From Micromonospora sp. NBC_00421 (GTDB lineage Bacteria; Actinomycetota; Actinomycetes; Mycobacteriales; Micromonosporaceae), in contig NZ_CP107929.1 in the NCBI RefSeq assembly GCF_036017915.1, forward strand, positions 1,364,001 to 1,428,000: a stretch of DNA of 64,000 nt, given 5' to 3'. A program made the translations under genes and the position numbers. Shown in pieces: positions 8,721 through 17,377 of this stretch; position 1 is the stretch's first letter, and each line of letters opens with the position of its first letter. Under the pieces are notes generated by a model, which worked only from the letters and a program-made list of their open reading frames with translations, searched no databases and was not told where the DNA came from.

Positions 8721-9486
8721 GCAGGTGGGGACGTCTTCATGATCGGCTCTTCCGGGCATCCCCACCGTCCGGCAACACTTGTTCCGCGTCCACCGGGGCC
8801 ACCCATTTCCGGTTCCGTCTCACGGAGCCGGTGCAGGTCCAGTGCGACCTGACGGGTGGCTGAGCAAGGCCCGGTTCGATTCGGCTGCCGGAGCCCGGTT
8901 CCGCTCGCCGGGACGCCCGGTTTCGGCACAGTCATGGCGCCGCCCAACGGTGAACGGATCGGGGAGTCGACGCTCTCCGAGCGGTGGTGCCGGCAGGCCG
9001 TGCGAGCGTCCACGGAGTCGGTGCGCCACGGCCGGCAATGTGGGAAGGGCGCGCGTATCCAGTCCGGCAATAGGCGAATCGTTCTCGGGTTCGGGGTCGT
9101 CGTCGTCCGGCGACAGAAATTGATCTTACGCTGGCCCATCTGACGGGTGTCGGACCCTTTGTTACCCGCAGTGGGCGGCTGGTTCGCCGCGACCCGCGGC
9201 GCGCGCCTGGTCGACTCTGCCGATTCCCACGTCATCCCTGGAAGATGGGCGAGCATCCGCCGGTCTCGCGCCCATCCGGGGCACCTTCACGAGCGAGTCG
9301 CCCGCGGAGGGCCGGTGAATGGTCGCCGTCCCCGGCGGACGGCATCGTGCGGCTCCCGTCCGGGCGCGGGGCGTCGTCAGGCACCGGGCCACGCACCGTT
9401 TCCGCCGCCGACCGAGTAGGGATACTCAGCTGCGCACCGCATCCGGCCTCAGGCGTCGGCGTGTCGGTGCGGACAGAGTGTTGCTC
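8721..9486. other. 766-bp stretch with no supported gene
   Basis: No open frame here has recognisable protein features, and the candidates on the two strands are Arg/Pro/Gly-rich shadows. Directly after the carrier-protein stop is a weak inverted repeat, GGTGGGGA (8724-8731) and TCCCCACC (8759-8766), with a 27-nt loop, which could be a poor terminator. The promoter of the 9487 operon should lie toward the right end. This marks the boundary between the NRPS-like cluster and the next operon. Confidence 0.5.
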
Positions 9487-11064
9487 ATGGCCGAGCTACC
9501 GCACCGACCCGTCGCCCTGCGTACCGTCCCACCGTTGCCGACCGTAATGGCGTACGGCCGGCAGGTCGGGCTGGGGGTCCTCGGCCGGGCGGTCGCCGGG
9601 TTGGGTCGGCTCGTCGGTCGACATCGGGCCGGCTGGCGGTGGGTGGCCCGGCGGCACCACCCGGCGCTGGACGGGTTGGCCGCCGCGTACGCCCGGGCGG
9701 TCTGCGCCCGGGCCGCCCGGCAGGTCCCCGCCTACCGGGCCTTCCTGGACGCCCGACCGGCGGGCGTCCGCCGCCGGCTCGTCGACTTCCCGGAGACCGA
9801 CAAGCGTAGCTACGTGGTGGCCCACGACGCCGCCGCCCGCTGCCGGCACGGGCGGTTGCCCACCCGGGGGGTGGTCGTCGACGAGTCGGCCGGCTCGGCC
9901 GGGCGGCCGTTCAACTGGCCCCGTAGCGAGCGGGAGCTCCGCGCCGTGCACCGGGACATCGCCGGCTACACCGGGCTGGTCTTCCCGATGCGCCGGCCGT
10001 TCGTGATCAACGCCTACTCGATGGGGGCCTGGGCGACCGGGACGACGACCGGCGCGGCGATGGCCCGGATCGCGGTGGTGAAGAACACCGGCCCGGACCT
10101 CGGGAAGATCATCGACACGCTGCGGGAGTTCGGCCCCGACTTCGACTACCTGGTGACCGCCTATCCACCGTTCCTGAAGCACCTGCGGGACCGGCTGGAC
10201 GCCGAGGGTTTCCCCTGGTCGCGGTACCGGGTCTCGGCCAGCTGCGGCGGCGAGGGGATGACCGAGGCGCTGCGCGACTACCTGGAGCAACGCTTCGACC
10301 TGGTCCGGTCGGCGTACGGGGCGTCCGACCTGAGCATCGGCATCGGCGCGGAGACCCGGTTCACGGTGTGGCTGCGGCGTCGCCTGCAGACCGACAGGGG
10401 GCTGCGCGACGCCCTGCTCGGCGCAGGCGAGCAACGGCTGCCGATGGTGTTCCAGTACAACCCCTTCGCGACCTTCCTGGAGACCAACGAGCGTGGGGAA
10501 CTGCTCTGCACGGTCACCGGCGGTGACGTGCTCCAACCCCGGCTGCGGTACAACGTCGGGGACGAGGCGCTGCTCGTGTCGTACCGGCGGGTCGTCGAGC
10601 TGGTCGGGGCCGATCCGGTACGCCGGGCCGAGTTGCGTACCGCGGTCTCGGCCGAGCGGATGACCCTGCCGTTGCTGCTGCTCTTCGGCCGCAGCGACTC
10701 CACCGTCTCCTACCTCGGCGCGAACCTCTACCCGCAGGACGTCGAGTACGGCCTCTACGTCGGCAACCCGTCCGCCGCCGAGATCAGCCGGTTCTGCCTG
10801 GCGCTTGTCGAGGACGCGGCGCTGGAGACCCGGCCGGTGATCCACCTCGAACTGCGCCGCCCGCTGGCCGCCCCGGAGCGCGACGCGCTCGCCGACGCGT
10901 GCCGCCGGGGGGTGCGTCGGCACCTGACCTCGGTCTCCCGCGACTTCGCCCAGTCCCTGGTGGAGGACCCGACCGCCGGCGACCTACGGGTGGAGCTGCA
11001 CGAACCCGGCACCGGCCCGTTCGCCGGCCAACAGAAGATCAAGAACAGCTACCTGGTGAGGTGA
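9487..11064 (+). CDS. phenylacetate-CoA ligase-like / CapK-family protein
   Basis: The 525-residue protein resembles the PaaK/CapK branch of adenylate-forming enzymes. It has VVVDESAGSAGRPFNW (~residues 134-149) in the position of the phosphate loop, SASCGGEGMTEALRDYL and SAYGASDLSIG for the acyl-AMP region, LLFGRSDSTVSYLGANLYPQDVE for the hinge, and a C-terminal GQQKIKNSYLV ending. Members usually activate an aryl or acyl acid, and some act in polysaccharide or secondary-metabolite acylation. It is the first gene of a four-gene operon. The start is uncertain: ATG 9487 (MAELPHRPV) was chosen over ATG 9547 because a weak GGACAG precedes it. The frame is open back to 9319, but that part is low-complexity. 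Confidence 0.75.
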   Translation: MAELPHRPVALRTVPPLPTVMAYGRQVGLGVLGRAVAGLGRLVGRHRAGWRWVARRHHPALDGLAAAYARAVCARAARQVPAYRAFLDARPAGVRRRLVDFPETDKRSYVVAHDAAARCRHGRLPTRGVVVDESAGSAGRPFNWPRSERELRAVHRDIAGYTGLVFPMRRPFVINAYSMGAWATGTTTGAAMARIAVVKNTGPDLGKIIDTLREFGPDFDYLVTAYPPFLKHLRDRLDAEGFPWSRYRVSASCGGEGMTEALRDYLEQRFDLVRSAYGASDLSIGIGAETRFTVWLRRRLQTDRGLRDALLGAGEQRLPMVFQYNPFATFLETNERGELLCTVTGGDVLQPRLRYNVGDEALLVSYRRVVELVGADPVRRAELRTAVSAERMTLPLLLLFGRSDSTVSYLGANLYPQDVEYGLYVGNPSAAEISRFCLALVEDAALETRPVIHLELRRPLAAPERDALADACRRGVRRHLTSVSRDFAQSLVEDPTAGDLRVELHEPGTGPFAGQQKIKNSYLVR

Positions 11065-11066
11065 CC

Positions 11067-11507
11067 ATGCGTACCCGTGACTTCTCCCGCGCCCCCGCGC
11101 AGGCCCGCGCCGGCGCCATGTTCATCGGCGGCACCCGCTACGCCAACCCGCTGGTGCTGCTGCGGTTGGCCCCGGCCTGGTTCCGGATGGTCCGTGACAT
11201 GCGCCGGATGAAGGGCTACTGCTGGCACACGGTCTACTGGCAGTTCCCGTTGACGCTCGGCACCATCGCGTTCTTCACCGACCGCGACGCGATGCTGCGC
11301 TTCGCCCGGACCCGGCACCACCGCCGGCTGATGCTCTGGTTGACCGACGGCACCCGCAACGCCACCGCCGGCTTCATCCGGCTCTACACCGCCGCACCGG
11401 ACGGCTACTCCAACGGCACCTGGCGGGCCGAGGACGCACAGCTGGGTCACATCGACACCTTCACCCCGCTGGGCGCGGAGACGACCGGGCCGGCGGTGCG
11501 CCGATGA
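11067..11507 (+). CDS. small ABM-like (monooxygenase-fold/DUF4188-like) protein
   Basis: This 146-residue protein starts 2 nt after the upstream stop and overlaps the next gene by 4 bp. The pattern GAMFIGGTRYANPLVLL ... VRDMRRMKGYCWHTVYW ... LGTIAFFTDRDAMLRFART resembles the dimeric alpha/beta-barrel (ABM) group, which includes DUF4188 and spheroidene-monooxygenase-like proteins, where a short beta-alpha-beta unit ends in an F/Y-rich strand and a DRDAMLRFA helix. I cannot name a substrate. Its tight coupling to a PaaK-like protein, an acetyltransferase and a nitroreductase argues for a shared small-molecule pathway. The family assignment is moderate. Confidence 0.6.
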   Translation: MRTRDFSRAPAQARAGAMFIGGTRYANPLVLLRLAPAWFRMVRDMRRMKGYCWHTVYWQFPLTLGTIAFFTDRDAMLRFARTRHHRRLMLWLTDGTRNATAGFIRLYTAAPDGYSNGTWRAEDAQLGHIDTFTPLGAETTGPAVRR

Positions 11508-12592
11508 GCCCGGCCCGGCACCGGTTCGCGCGGGTCACCGACCGGCGCGGCCTGCGGCGTTTCCTGGCCTTCGGCGACCGGCTGTACGCGGGCGAACCAC
11601 GCCACGTGCCCACCCCACGGCAGCAGATCCGGCGCTGGTGGCGCGACGGCGTGCCGCTGTACCTGCTGCGCGACGCCACCGGCACGGTGGTCGGCCGGAC
11701 CACCCTGCACACCGACGCCGACTTCGACGCCAAGCTCGGCCGCCGGTGCCAGCTCTTCGGGCTCACCGAGTTCACCGAGCCGGCCGCACGACCGCTGTTC
11801 GACGCGATCACCGCGCACGCCGACGCCGACCGGGAACTGCTGTTCGGCCCGGTGGCGCTGCTGCCCAACCAGGCCGGCGGGGTGATCACCTCCGGCTACG
11901 CCGAGCGGGGCTTCGTCGACAGCGCCTGGAACCCGCCGTGGTACGCGACCGCCTACGAGGCGTACGGCTTCGCCCGCCGGTTCGAGTCCGACACCTGGAT
12001 CTGCCCGGTGCCCGCCCCACCGGAGCCGACCCCGCCGGTGCAGGTGGACCCGGACGGCGCGCGGATCGTGCTGCACCGGGGGGACGTGCGGCGGCTCGAC
12101 GCGCAACTCGACCTGCTGCGCGGGATGCTCAACGCCTCCTTCGCCCAGCTTGGCTACTACACGCCGATCTCCGCCGCGCAGCTGCGGCGGCAGACCGACG
12201 GGCTGGCGTACCTGCTGGACGAGTCGCTGCTGCTCTACCTGACCCGCGACGGCGAGCCGGTGGCGTTCGTGCTCTGCGTACCCGACATCAGCGAGTTCCT
12301 GATCACCGTCCGGGGCGACCTGCACCTGGTCAACCAGGCGCGGCTGCTGGCCGCCCGCCGCCGGTACCGGCGGGAGGCGGTGCTGATCGTCAAGGGCGTG
12401 CTTCCGCAGCACCAGGGGCGCGGCTACCAACGGCTGCTCTCCACGCACCTGCACCGCAACCTGCACACCGCCGGCTACACCACGCTGCGCAGCACCTACG
12501 TCGAGCGGGACAACGCCGCGTCGGCCGCCCAGTACCGGCGGCTCGGCGGCCGCCCGCTGCACGGGTACACCTTCTACGCCAAGGAGCGGTAG
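11504..12592 (+). CDS. GNAT-family N-acetyltransferase
   Basis: The 362-residue protein carries a C-terminal GNAT core: LIVKGVLPQHQGRGYQRLL (acetyl-CoA pyrophosphate loop QHQGRGYQ) and STYVERDNAASAAQYRRLGG. The N-terminal ~180 residues (RRFLAFGDRLYAGEPRHVP, LFGLTEFTEPAARPLF, LLFGPVALLPNQAGG) follow a layout common in longer actinobacterial GNAT proteins, where a first GNAT-like half is fused to the active one. The ATG at 11504 overlaps the preceding TGA (ATGA), so it is translationally coupled. It probably transfers an acyl group from CoA to an amine within the 9487-13588 operon; the acceptor is unknown. Confidence 0.8.
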   Translation: MSPARHRFARVTDRRGLRRFLAFGDRLYAGEPRHVPTPRQQIRRWWRDGVPLYLLRDATGTVVGRTTLHTDADFDAKLGRRCQLFGLTEFTEPAARPLFDAITAHADADRELLFGPVALLPNQAGGVITSGYAERGFVDSAWNPPWYATAYEAYGFARRFESDTWICPVPAPPEPTPPVQVDPDGARIVLHRGDVRRLDAQLDLLRGMLNASFAQLGYYTPISAAQLRRQTDGLAYLLDESLLLYLTRDGEPVAFVLCVPDISEFLITVRGDLHLVNQARLLAARRRYRREAVLIVKGVLPQHQGRGYQRLLSTHLHRNLHTAGYTTLRSTYVERDNAASAAQYRRLGGRPLHGYTFYAKER

Positions 12593-13588
12593 GTGGACCT
12601 CGACGCGTTCCGCGCACTCGAACCGTGGTGCTGGCGGGCCCCGAGCGCGCACAACACCCAGCCGTGGCGGCTGCGCTACGAACCCGACGCGGTCCGGATC
12701 GGCTGGGATCCCGCGTACACCCTGCCCGCCGCCGACCCCACCGGCCGGGACCTGCGGCTGTCCCTCGGCGCGTTCGTCGAGACCTGCCTGATCGTCGCGG
12801 CCGACGCCGGCCTGCGGCTGGAGTACCTCGCCGACCACGACGAACGCCACAGGTGGGTGGGGCTGCTGCGGCCCGCCCCGCACCGCTACCCGACGCCGTT
12901 CCGCACCACCGATGTGTGGGAGCGTCGGACCCACCGGGGCACCCTCGCCGGGGGCGTGGAACCTGACGTCCTCGCCGCCCTGGACGCGGTCGCCCGGCCC
13001 GCCGGCGGCGGCGGCGTCCGGACCGTGCCGCGCGCCGACCGGCTCGGCGCCCTGCTGCGCGCCGCCGACCGCGGGTCGTACGCGGACCCGGCGGTCGTCG
13101 CCGAGCTGCGCCGCTGGCTACGGCTGGACCCGACCCATCCGGACTACCACGCCGACGGGCTCACCGACAGGTGCCTCGCGCTGTCCCGGCCCGCCGCCGC
13201 CGGGCTGCGGGTGGCACTGGCCGGGTACCCGCTGCTGCGCCCGCTGGGCCTGCCGAGACTACTCGCCGCCGCAGGGGGCGACCCGCTCGCCCACGGTGGC
13301 ACCGTGCTGGTCCTGCTCGCCCCGGAACACCTCGACCGGTCCGGACAGGTCGAGTTCGGGCGGGTGCTGCTGCGCAGCTGGCTGACCCTGCACACGGCGG
13401 GGCTAGCGGCACATCCGCTGAGCCAGCTCATCGACGTCGCCGCCACCCGGGCGGCGCTCGGGACGCTGCTCGACGTCGCACCGCAACGCCTGCTGCACGT
13501 CACCCGGGTGGGGCGGCCCACCCGTCCCGCACCCCGGTCGGCCCGCCGGGTTCCGGCCTGTGCCGCTGCACCGCCGACCGGCTCGTGA
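12593..13588 (+). CDS. nitroreductase-fold protein (Acg-like)
   Basis: The 331-residue protein begins with WCWRAPSAHNTQPWRL, the FMN-binding signature of the nitroreductase/Acg group of actinobacteria. It continues with an Acg-like two-domain layout: LPAADPTGRDLRLSLGAFVE, RRTHRGTLAG and, near the C-terminus, WLTLHTAGLAAHPLSQLID. It would bind flavin and could reduce a nitro or ene group or act as a flavin-sequestering protein. The GTG at 12593 follows the upstream TAG directly, and AAGGAG (12581-12586) lies inside the end of the GNAT gene. It is the last gene of the operon. The C-terminal ~25 residues are Pro/Ala-rich. Confidence 0.8.
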   Translation: MDLDAFRALEPWCWRAPSAHNTQPWRLRYEPDAVRIGWDPAYTLPAADPTGRDLRLSLGAFVETCLIVAADAGLRLEYLADHDERHRWVGLLRPAPHRYPTPFRTTDVWERRTHRGTLAGGVEPDVLAALDAVARPAGGGGVRTVPRADRLGALLRAADRGSYADPAVVAELRRWLRLDPTHPDYHADGLTDRCLALSRPAAAGLRVALAGYPLLRPLGLPRLLAAAGGDPLAHGGTVLVLLAPEHLDRSGQVEFGRVLLRSWLTLHTAGLAAHPLSQLIDVAATRAALGTLLDVAPQRLLHVTRVGRPTRPAPRSARRVPACAAAPPTGS

Positions 13589-13678
13589 TCAGCAGGACGA
13601 CGACGGCTCGCGGAGTGAACAAGACCTTCGTCCGCAGCCCGGGCTGAGCGCAGGGCCCCTGCGGTTGCGGTACCCGGC

Positions 13679-13694
13679 TACGGTCGGGACCGTG
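13679..13694 (+). promoter_or_regulatory. candidate -10 element for a leaderless transcript
   Basis: TACGGT (13679-13684) is followed by 7 bases and then the GTG start at 13692. That spacing suits a transcript beginning at or next to the start codon. No ribosome-binding site is present upstream of the GTG. No good -35 was found, as is common for actinobacterial promoters. Confidence 0.45.
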
Positions 13695-14402
13695 ACTGAC
13701 GGTGTCTTCACGGGTACGCGAGCGCCGGGTGGGGTGCCGCACTGGCACACCGTGCACCGGTCGCGTCTGTTCACTGTGCTTCCGGCGATCGCGCTCGGTC
13801 TGCTGGGCGTGAACTTCGGCTGGGAGGCCGTCCGCCGCAATGTCGACATCCGGGCACTCGCCGAATGGCCGTTGCGGTTCTCGTTGATCGACCTGCAGAC
13901 CACCGCCGCCATCGGTGCCGCCCTCGCCGGTCTGATGTTGACGCGAGCCCAGTTCGCCCGGGCGAACCAGCCCCGCTTCGGGTACTCGTGGACGCCGCAC
14001 GATGCGAACAACGACCGGTGGGAGTTGCACCTGTCGAACGCCGGCCCCGGTTACGCGGGCGTCACGAGGGTCGAGTACCGCCTCGGTGCCGGACCCTGGC
14101 TGCCGTATCAGACCTTCCGGGAGGAGCTTGCGGCACGCGGCGTGCGGCCGGCGGACGCCGACTTCTCCTGGTTGGGTCGCGCACCCCTCCCGCCGCAACC
14201 CAGGCTCGCGGAGGGATATCACCTCGGATCGTTCACCGTGCACGGCCTTGTGCAGATCGACCCGTTCGACATTCGGATCCACGCCGAGGACGGTCTCGGC
14301 GACCGGCACCAGCTGACCATCAACTCCGCGGCCCGCCTGCCCGTGCCCGCCTGGGAGCAGGTCGTCAGCGCGCGGGCGGACGACGCACCGGAGGGTGGCT
14401 GA
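13692..14402 (+). CDS. hypothetical membrane protein with two N-terminal TM segments
   Basis: I do not recognise a named family for this 236-residue protein. Two hydrophobic stretches near residues ~28-45 (LFTVLPAIALGLLGVNFG) and ~75-92 (AAIGAALAGLMLT) look like transmembrane helices flanking a short loop. The remaining ~140 residues are soluble and beta-rich (WELHLSNAGPGYAGVTRVEY, GSFTVHGLVQIDPFDIRI). The GTG at 13692 is preferred because of the leaderless arrangement upstream; the open frame reaching back to 13560 is a spurious extension. It stands alone, convergent with an immunity-protein remnant. Confidence 0.65.
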   Translation: MTDGVFTGTRAPGGVPHWHTVHRSRLFTVLPAIALGLLGVNFGWEAVRRNVDIRALAEWPLRFSLIDLQTTAAIGAALAGLMLTRAQFARANQPRFGYSWTPHDANNDRWELHLSNAGPGYAGVTRVEYRLGAGPWLPYQTFREELAARGVRPADADFSWLGRAPLPPQPRLAEGYHLGSFTVHGLVQIDPFDIRIHAEDGLGDRHQLTINSAARLPVPAWEQVVSARADDAPEGG

Positions 14403-14575
14403 GCGGACCACCACATCCGCCGGTCGACTCTCCCGTCGACCGGGCGGAGGTCGACCAACCCGTGGCCGGTGAGTTCGTCGACCAGCTCCCGGATCTCGTC
14501 GAGGCGCAGGGGCGGGTCGTCGTCGACAGCCTCGGCGGTCGAGCGGAGGGTGACCCACCCGTGGTACTCGAACAC
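14400..14575 (-). pseudogene. truncated Imm7-like immunity protein remnant
   Basis: On the minus strand, GTG 14575 opens a frame beginning VFEYHGWVTLRST, followed by LRLDEIRELVDEL and GLVDLRPVDGRVD. This matches my recollection of the N-terminal half of Imm7-type immunity proteins of bacterial toxin systems (MFEYHGW..., GL.DLR.vNG). The resemblance stops after ~57 residues, exactly where the convergent 13692-14402 gene ends, and no C-terminal half is present. There is no good ribosome-binding site and no neighbouring toxin gene. I read it as a decayed fragment; a novel short protein is less likely. Confidence 0.45.
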
Positions 14576-14669
14576 GGCAGAAGTGTACGGCGAGCCGGAC
14601 GGGGGACGCGTGTTCCCGTCGCGACGGGGACAAAAGGGTTTGCGCAGGCAGTGGACCGGGAGTTTGACT

Positions 14670-15635
14670 GTGCTCACTATGCCCTTTCCTTCGCCGGTCT
14701 TCGTCGCGGGCACGGGTCGCTCGGGAACGTCACGGATCGCCGACGTCATCGGCGAACACCCGCTGATTCACCGGATTCCCATGGAGACCCGGTTCCTCGT
14801 CGACCCGGGTGGTCTGCGGGACCTCGCCGACGCGCTCACCAGCCGGTTCGAGCCCGGCGTCGGTGAGGACGCCCTGCGCCGGCTGAGCGACCTGCTCACC
14901 GTACGAGTGCCCGGCCGGCGCGACGATCGCGGCAGGACCGTTCCCGAGCTGGTCGGCGAGCGGCGCTACCGGGACGCGGTGCAGAGACTCTGGCCGCAGT
15001 TGATCGCGACCACCTACGACGAGCCTGCGCCGGCGGAGGGCTTCGGCGACGCCGACCGGCCGGCCGGGCCGTTCGCGCCGCCGAGCCGCCGACGGGTGGT
15101 TCCCCGGTACTTCAGCGACCGGGGTGACCTGGTCGCGATCCTGCGGGGTCTGGTCGACGGGTTGTTCGACGGGGCAGCCGCCGACGCGGGCAAGCCGACC
15201 TGGTGTGAGAAGACACCGTTCAACATGCTCTGCATGGATTTCCTCTGGGAACTGGTCCCCGAAGCGACAATCGTGCACATCACGCGTCACCCGGTCTCCG
15301 TACTCGCGTCCCACCTTGCCCAGCCGTGGGCGCCGCCCACCGTGCACGGCGCACTCGCCTACCTCACGCCGGTCTACCACCGATGGCTCGCCTGGCGGGA
15401 CACGGTCGACCTGACGGCCAGGCGGTACGTCGAGGTGCGGGCGGAGGACCTCGCCGCCGACTGGCCCGGGCAGCGCCGCGCCCTGTTCGCACGGCTCGGC
15501 GTCGACGACGTCGTCACCCCCTCGACGTTCCAGTCACACCGGCTGACGAACCGCAGCGACCAGCTCGACGCCGCAACCCGGGAGTTCGTCGAGGAGGCAC
15601 TCGGCAAGGTCATCCCCGCCATGGGATACGAGTGA
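14670..15635 (+). CDS. sulfotransferase-family protein
   Basis: The 321-residue protein opens with VFVAGTGRSGTSRIADVI, the 5'-phosphosulfate-binding loop of PAPS-dependent sulfotransferases. Later it has EATIVHITRHPVSVLASHL, matching the 3'-phosphate-binding helix region (RxP/S motif), and a C-terminal NRSDQLD...G segment. It would transfer sulfate from PAPS to a hydroxyl group of an unknown acceptor. The GTG at 14670 was chosen because GGGAG lies 7 nt upstream; ATG 14679 is three codons later with poorer spacing. It is followed 71 bp downstream by an ABC-F gene on the same strand, so the two may be co-transcribed. Confidence 0.85.
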   Translation: MLTMPFPSPVFVAGTGRSGTSRIADVIGEHPLIHRIPMETRFLVDPGGLRDLADALTSRFEPGVGEDALRRLSDLLTVRVPGRRDDRGRTVPELVGERRYRDAVQRLWPQLIATTYDEPAPAEGFGDADRPAGPFAPPSRRRVVPRYFSDRGDLVAILRGLVDGLFDGAAADAGKPTWCEKTPFNMLCMDFLWELVPEATIVHITRHPVSVLASHLAQPWAPPTVHGALAYLTPVYHRWLAWRDTVDLTARRYVEVRAEDLAADWPGQRRALFARLGVDDVVTPSTFQSHRLTNRSDQLDAATREFVEEALGKVIPAMGYE

Positions 15636-15706
15636 CCCACGCCGTCCTCGGCGAATCCCCGCTACCCCCGGATGCCCGCCCAGTCCACCCGTCTTCCGAG
15701 GTCACC

Positions 15707-17341
15707 ATGTCCGACAGTCGTGTCGTCAGCTCCGCCCTGTCCTTCTCCTGGCCGGATGACACCCCGGTCTTCACCGACCTGTCGTTCTCCGTCCCCGGTG
15801 GCCGTACCGGCCTGGTCGCCGCGAACGGCGCCGGCAAGTCGACCCTGTTGCGGCTCGTCGCCGGTGAGTTGCGTCCGACCGGCGGCAGCGTCACCGTCGA
15901 GGGGGTGCTGGCTTACCTGCCCCAGCACCTGCCGTTCGCCCGGCACCAGACGGTCGCCCAGGTGCTCGGGGTCGACCGCGTCATCGCCGCGCTGCACGCC
16001 ATCGAGGCCGGCGACGCCGCCGAGGAACACTTCACCACCGTCGGCGACGACTGGGACGTCGAGGCACGCACCCGCGCCGAACTCGACCGGCTCGGGCTGA
16101 CCGACGTCACGTGGGACCGGCGGCTCGGCACCCTCAGCGGCGGCCAGGTGGTGTCCCTGGGCCTCGCCGCCGAACTGCTCAAGCGGCCCGACGTGCTGCT
16201 GCTGGACGAGCCGACCAACAACCTCGATCGCCGGGCACGGGAGCGACTGACCGCCGTGCTGCGCTCCTGGACCGGATGCCTGCTCGTGGTCAGCCATGAC
16301 CGGGCACTGCTGGACGAGATGGACCGCATCGCCGTCCTGGACCACTGTGGGATCCGCTGGTACGGCGGCAGTTTCACCGCGTACGAGCAGGCGGTGCAGG
16401 CCGAGCGGGAGGTGGCCGAGCGACAGGTACGCCAGGCCGAGCAGGACGTGAAGCGGCAGCGGCGCGAACTCCAGCAGGCCCGGGAGCGGTCGGCCCGTCG
16501 TGCCTCCACCGCCTCGCGGAACCTGGCCGACGCGGGGCTGGCCCGGATCGTCGCCGGCAACCTCAAGCGGGACGCGCAGGTGTCGGCGGCCAGGGCCAAC
16601 GACGTGCACGCCGCGCGGGCCCGCGACGCCCAGGCCCGGCTGGACCAGGCGAGCGCCGCCGCCCGCCGTGACGACCACCTCGTCGTCGACCTGCCCGACC
16701 CGACGGTGCCCGCCGGCCGCACCCTCTTCCACGGTGAGGGTGTGCGGGCCGCCTACGCCGGCCGGCCGGTATTCGCCGGTGACGGGGTGGGTCTGGTCAT
16801 CCGGGGCCCCGAACGGATCGCCCTGACCGGGCCCAACGGCGCGGGCAAGTCCACGCTGCTGCGGCTGATCAGCGGCGACCAGGAACCGCTCGCCGGTGCC
16901 GTCATGCGGGCGCAGGGGCGGGTGGCGTACCTGTCGCAGCGTCTCGATCTGCTCGACCCGGACCGTACGGTCGCCGGGAACCTCGCCGCCTTCGCGCCGT
17001 CGCGGACCGGGGCGGACCGGATGAACCTGCTGGCCCGCTTCCTGTTCCGTGGCGACCGCGCCCACCTGCCGGTCGGTGTGCTCTCCGGCGGCGAGCTGCT
17101 GCGCGCCACGCTGGCCTGCGTCCTGTTCGCGGAACCGGCGCCGCAGCTGCTGCTGCTCGACGAGCCCACCAACAACCTGGACCTCACCAGCGTCGCGCAG
17201 TTGGAGAGTGCGCTCCTGTCGTACCGGGGGGCGTTCGTCGTGGTCAGCCACGACCAACGGTTCCTGGCCGAGATCACCGTGGGTCGCTGGCTCCGGCTGG
17301 CCGACGGCCGGCTCACCGAACTCGGCGAGCCGCCGCAGTGA
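15707..17341 (+). CDS. ABC-F family ATPase (ribosome-associated, possible antibiotic resistance)
   Basis: The 544-residue protein has two nucleotide-binding domains and no transmembrane segment. NBD1: GLVAANGAGKSTLLRL (Walker A), TLSGGQVVS, LLLDEPTNNLD. NBD2: ALTGPNGAGKSTLLRL, VLSGGELLRA, LLLDEPTNNLDLTS. A charged, coiled-coil-like linker (residues ~225-330, rich in Arg/Ala/Glu/Gln) joins them, as in ribosome-acting ABC-F proteins such as Vga/Msr/TlrC types. These act at the ribosomal E site to remodel translation or dislodge antibiotics. The ATG at 15707 has GAGG at a suitable distance. It may be a self-resistance or translation factor; the substrate specificity cannot be seen. Confidence 0.93.
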   Translation: MSDSRVVSSALSFSWPDDTPVFTDLSFSVPGGRTGLVAANGAGKSTLLRLVAGELRPTGGSVTVEGVLAYLPQHLPFARHQTVAQVLGVDRVIAALHAIEAGDAAEEHFTTVGDDWDVEARTRAELDRLGLTDVTWDRRLGTLSGGQVVSLGLAAELLKRPDVLLLDEPTNNLDRRARERLTAVLRSWTGCLLVVSHDRALLDEMDRIAVLDHCGIRWYGGSFTAYEQAVQAEREVAERQVRQAEQDVKRQRRELQQARERSARRASTASRNLADAGLARIVAGNLKRDAQVSAARANDVHAARARDAQARLDQASAAARRDDHLVVDLPDPTVPAGRTLFHGEGVRAAYAGRPVFAGDGVGLVIRGPERIALTGPNGAGKSTLLRLISGDQEPLAGAVMRAQGRVAYLSQRLDLLDPDRTVAGNLAAFAPSRTGADRMNLLARFLFRGDRAHLPVGVLSGGELLRATLACVLFAEPAPQLLLLDEPTNNLDLTSVAQLESALLSYRGAFVVVSHDQRFLAEITVGRWLRLADGRLTELGEPPQ

Positions 17342-17377
17342 CCCGCGCGCTGACCGGTCACCCCGTGGTCCGTTCCG

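Noticed and set aside
15326..15706. Upstream extension of the ABC-F frame
   Set aside because: It overlaps the sulfotransferase coding sequence. ABC-F homology and a GAGG site begin at 15707.
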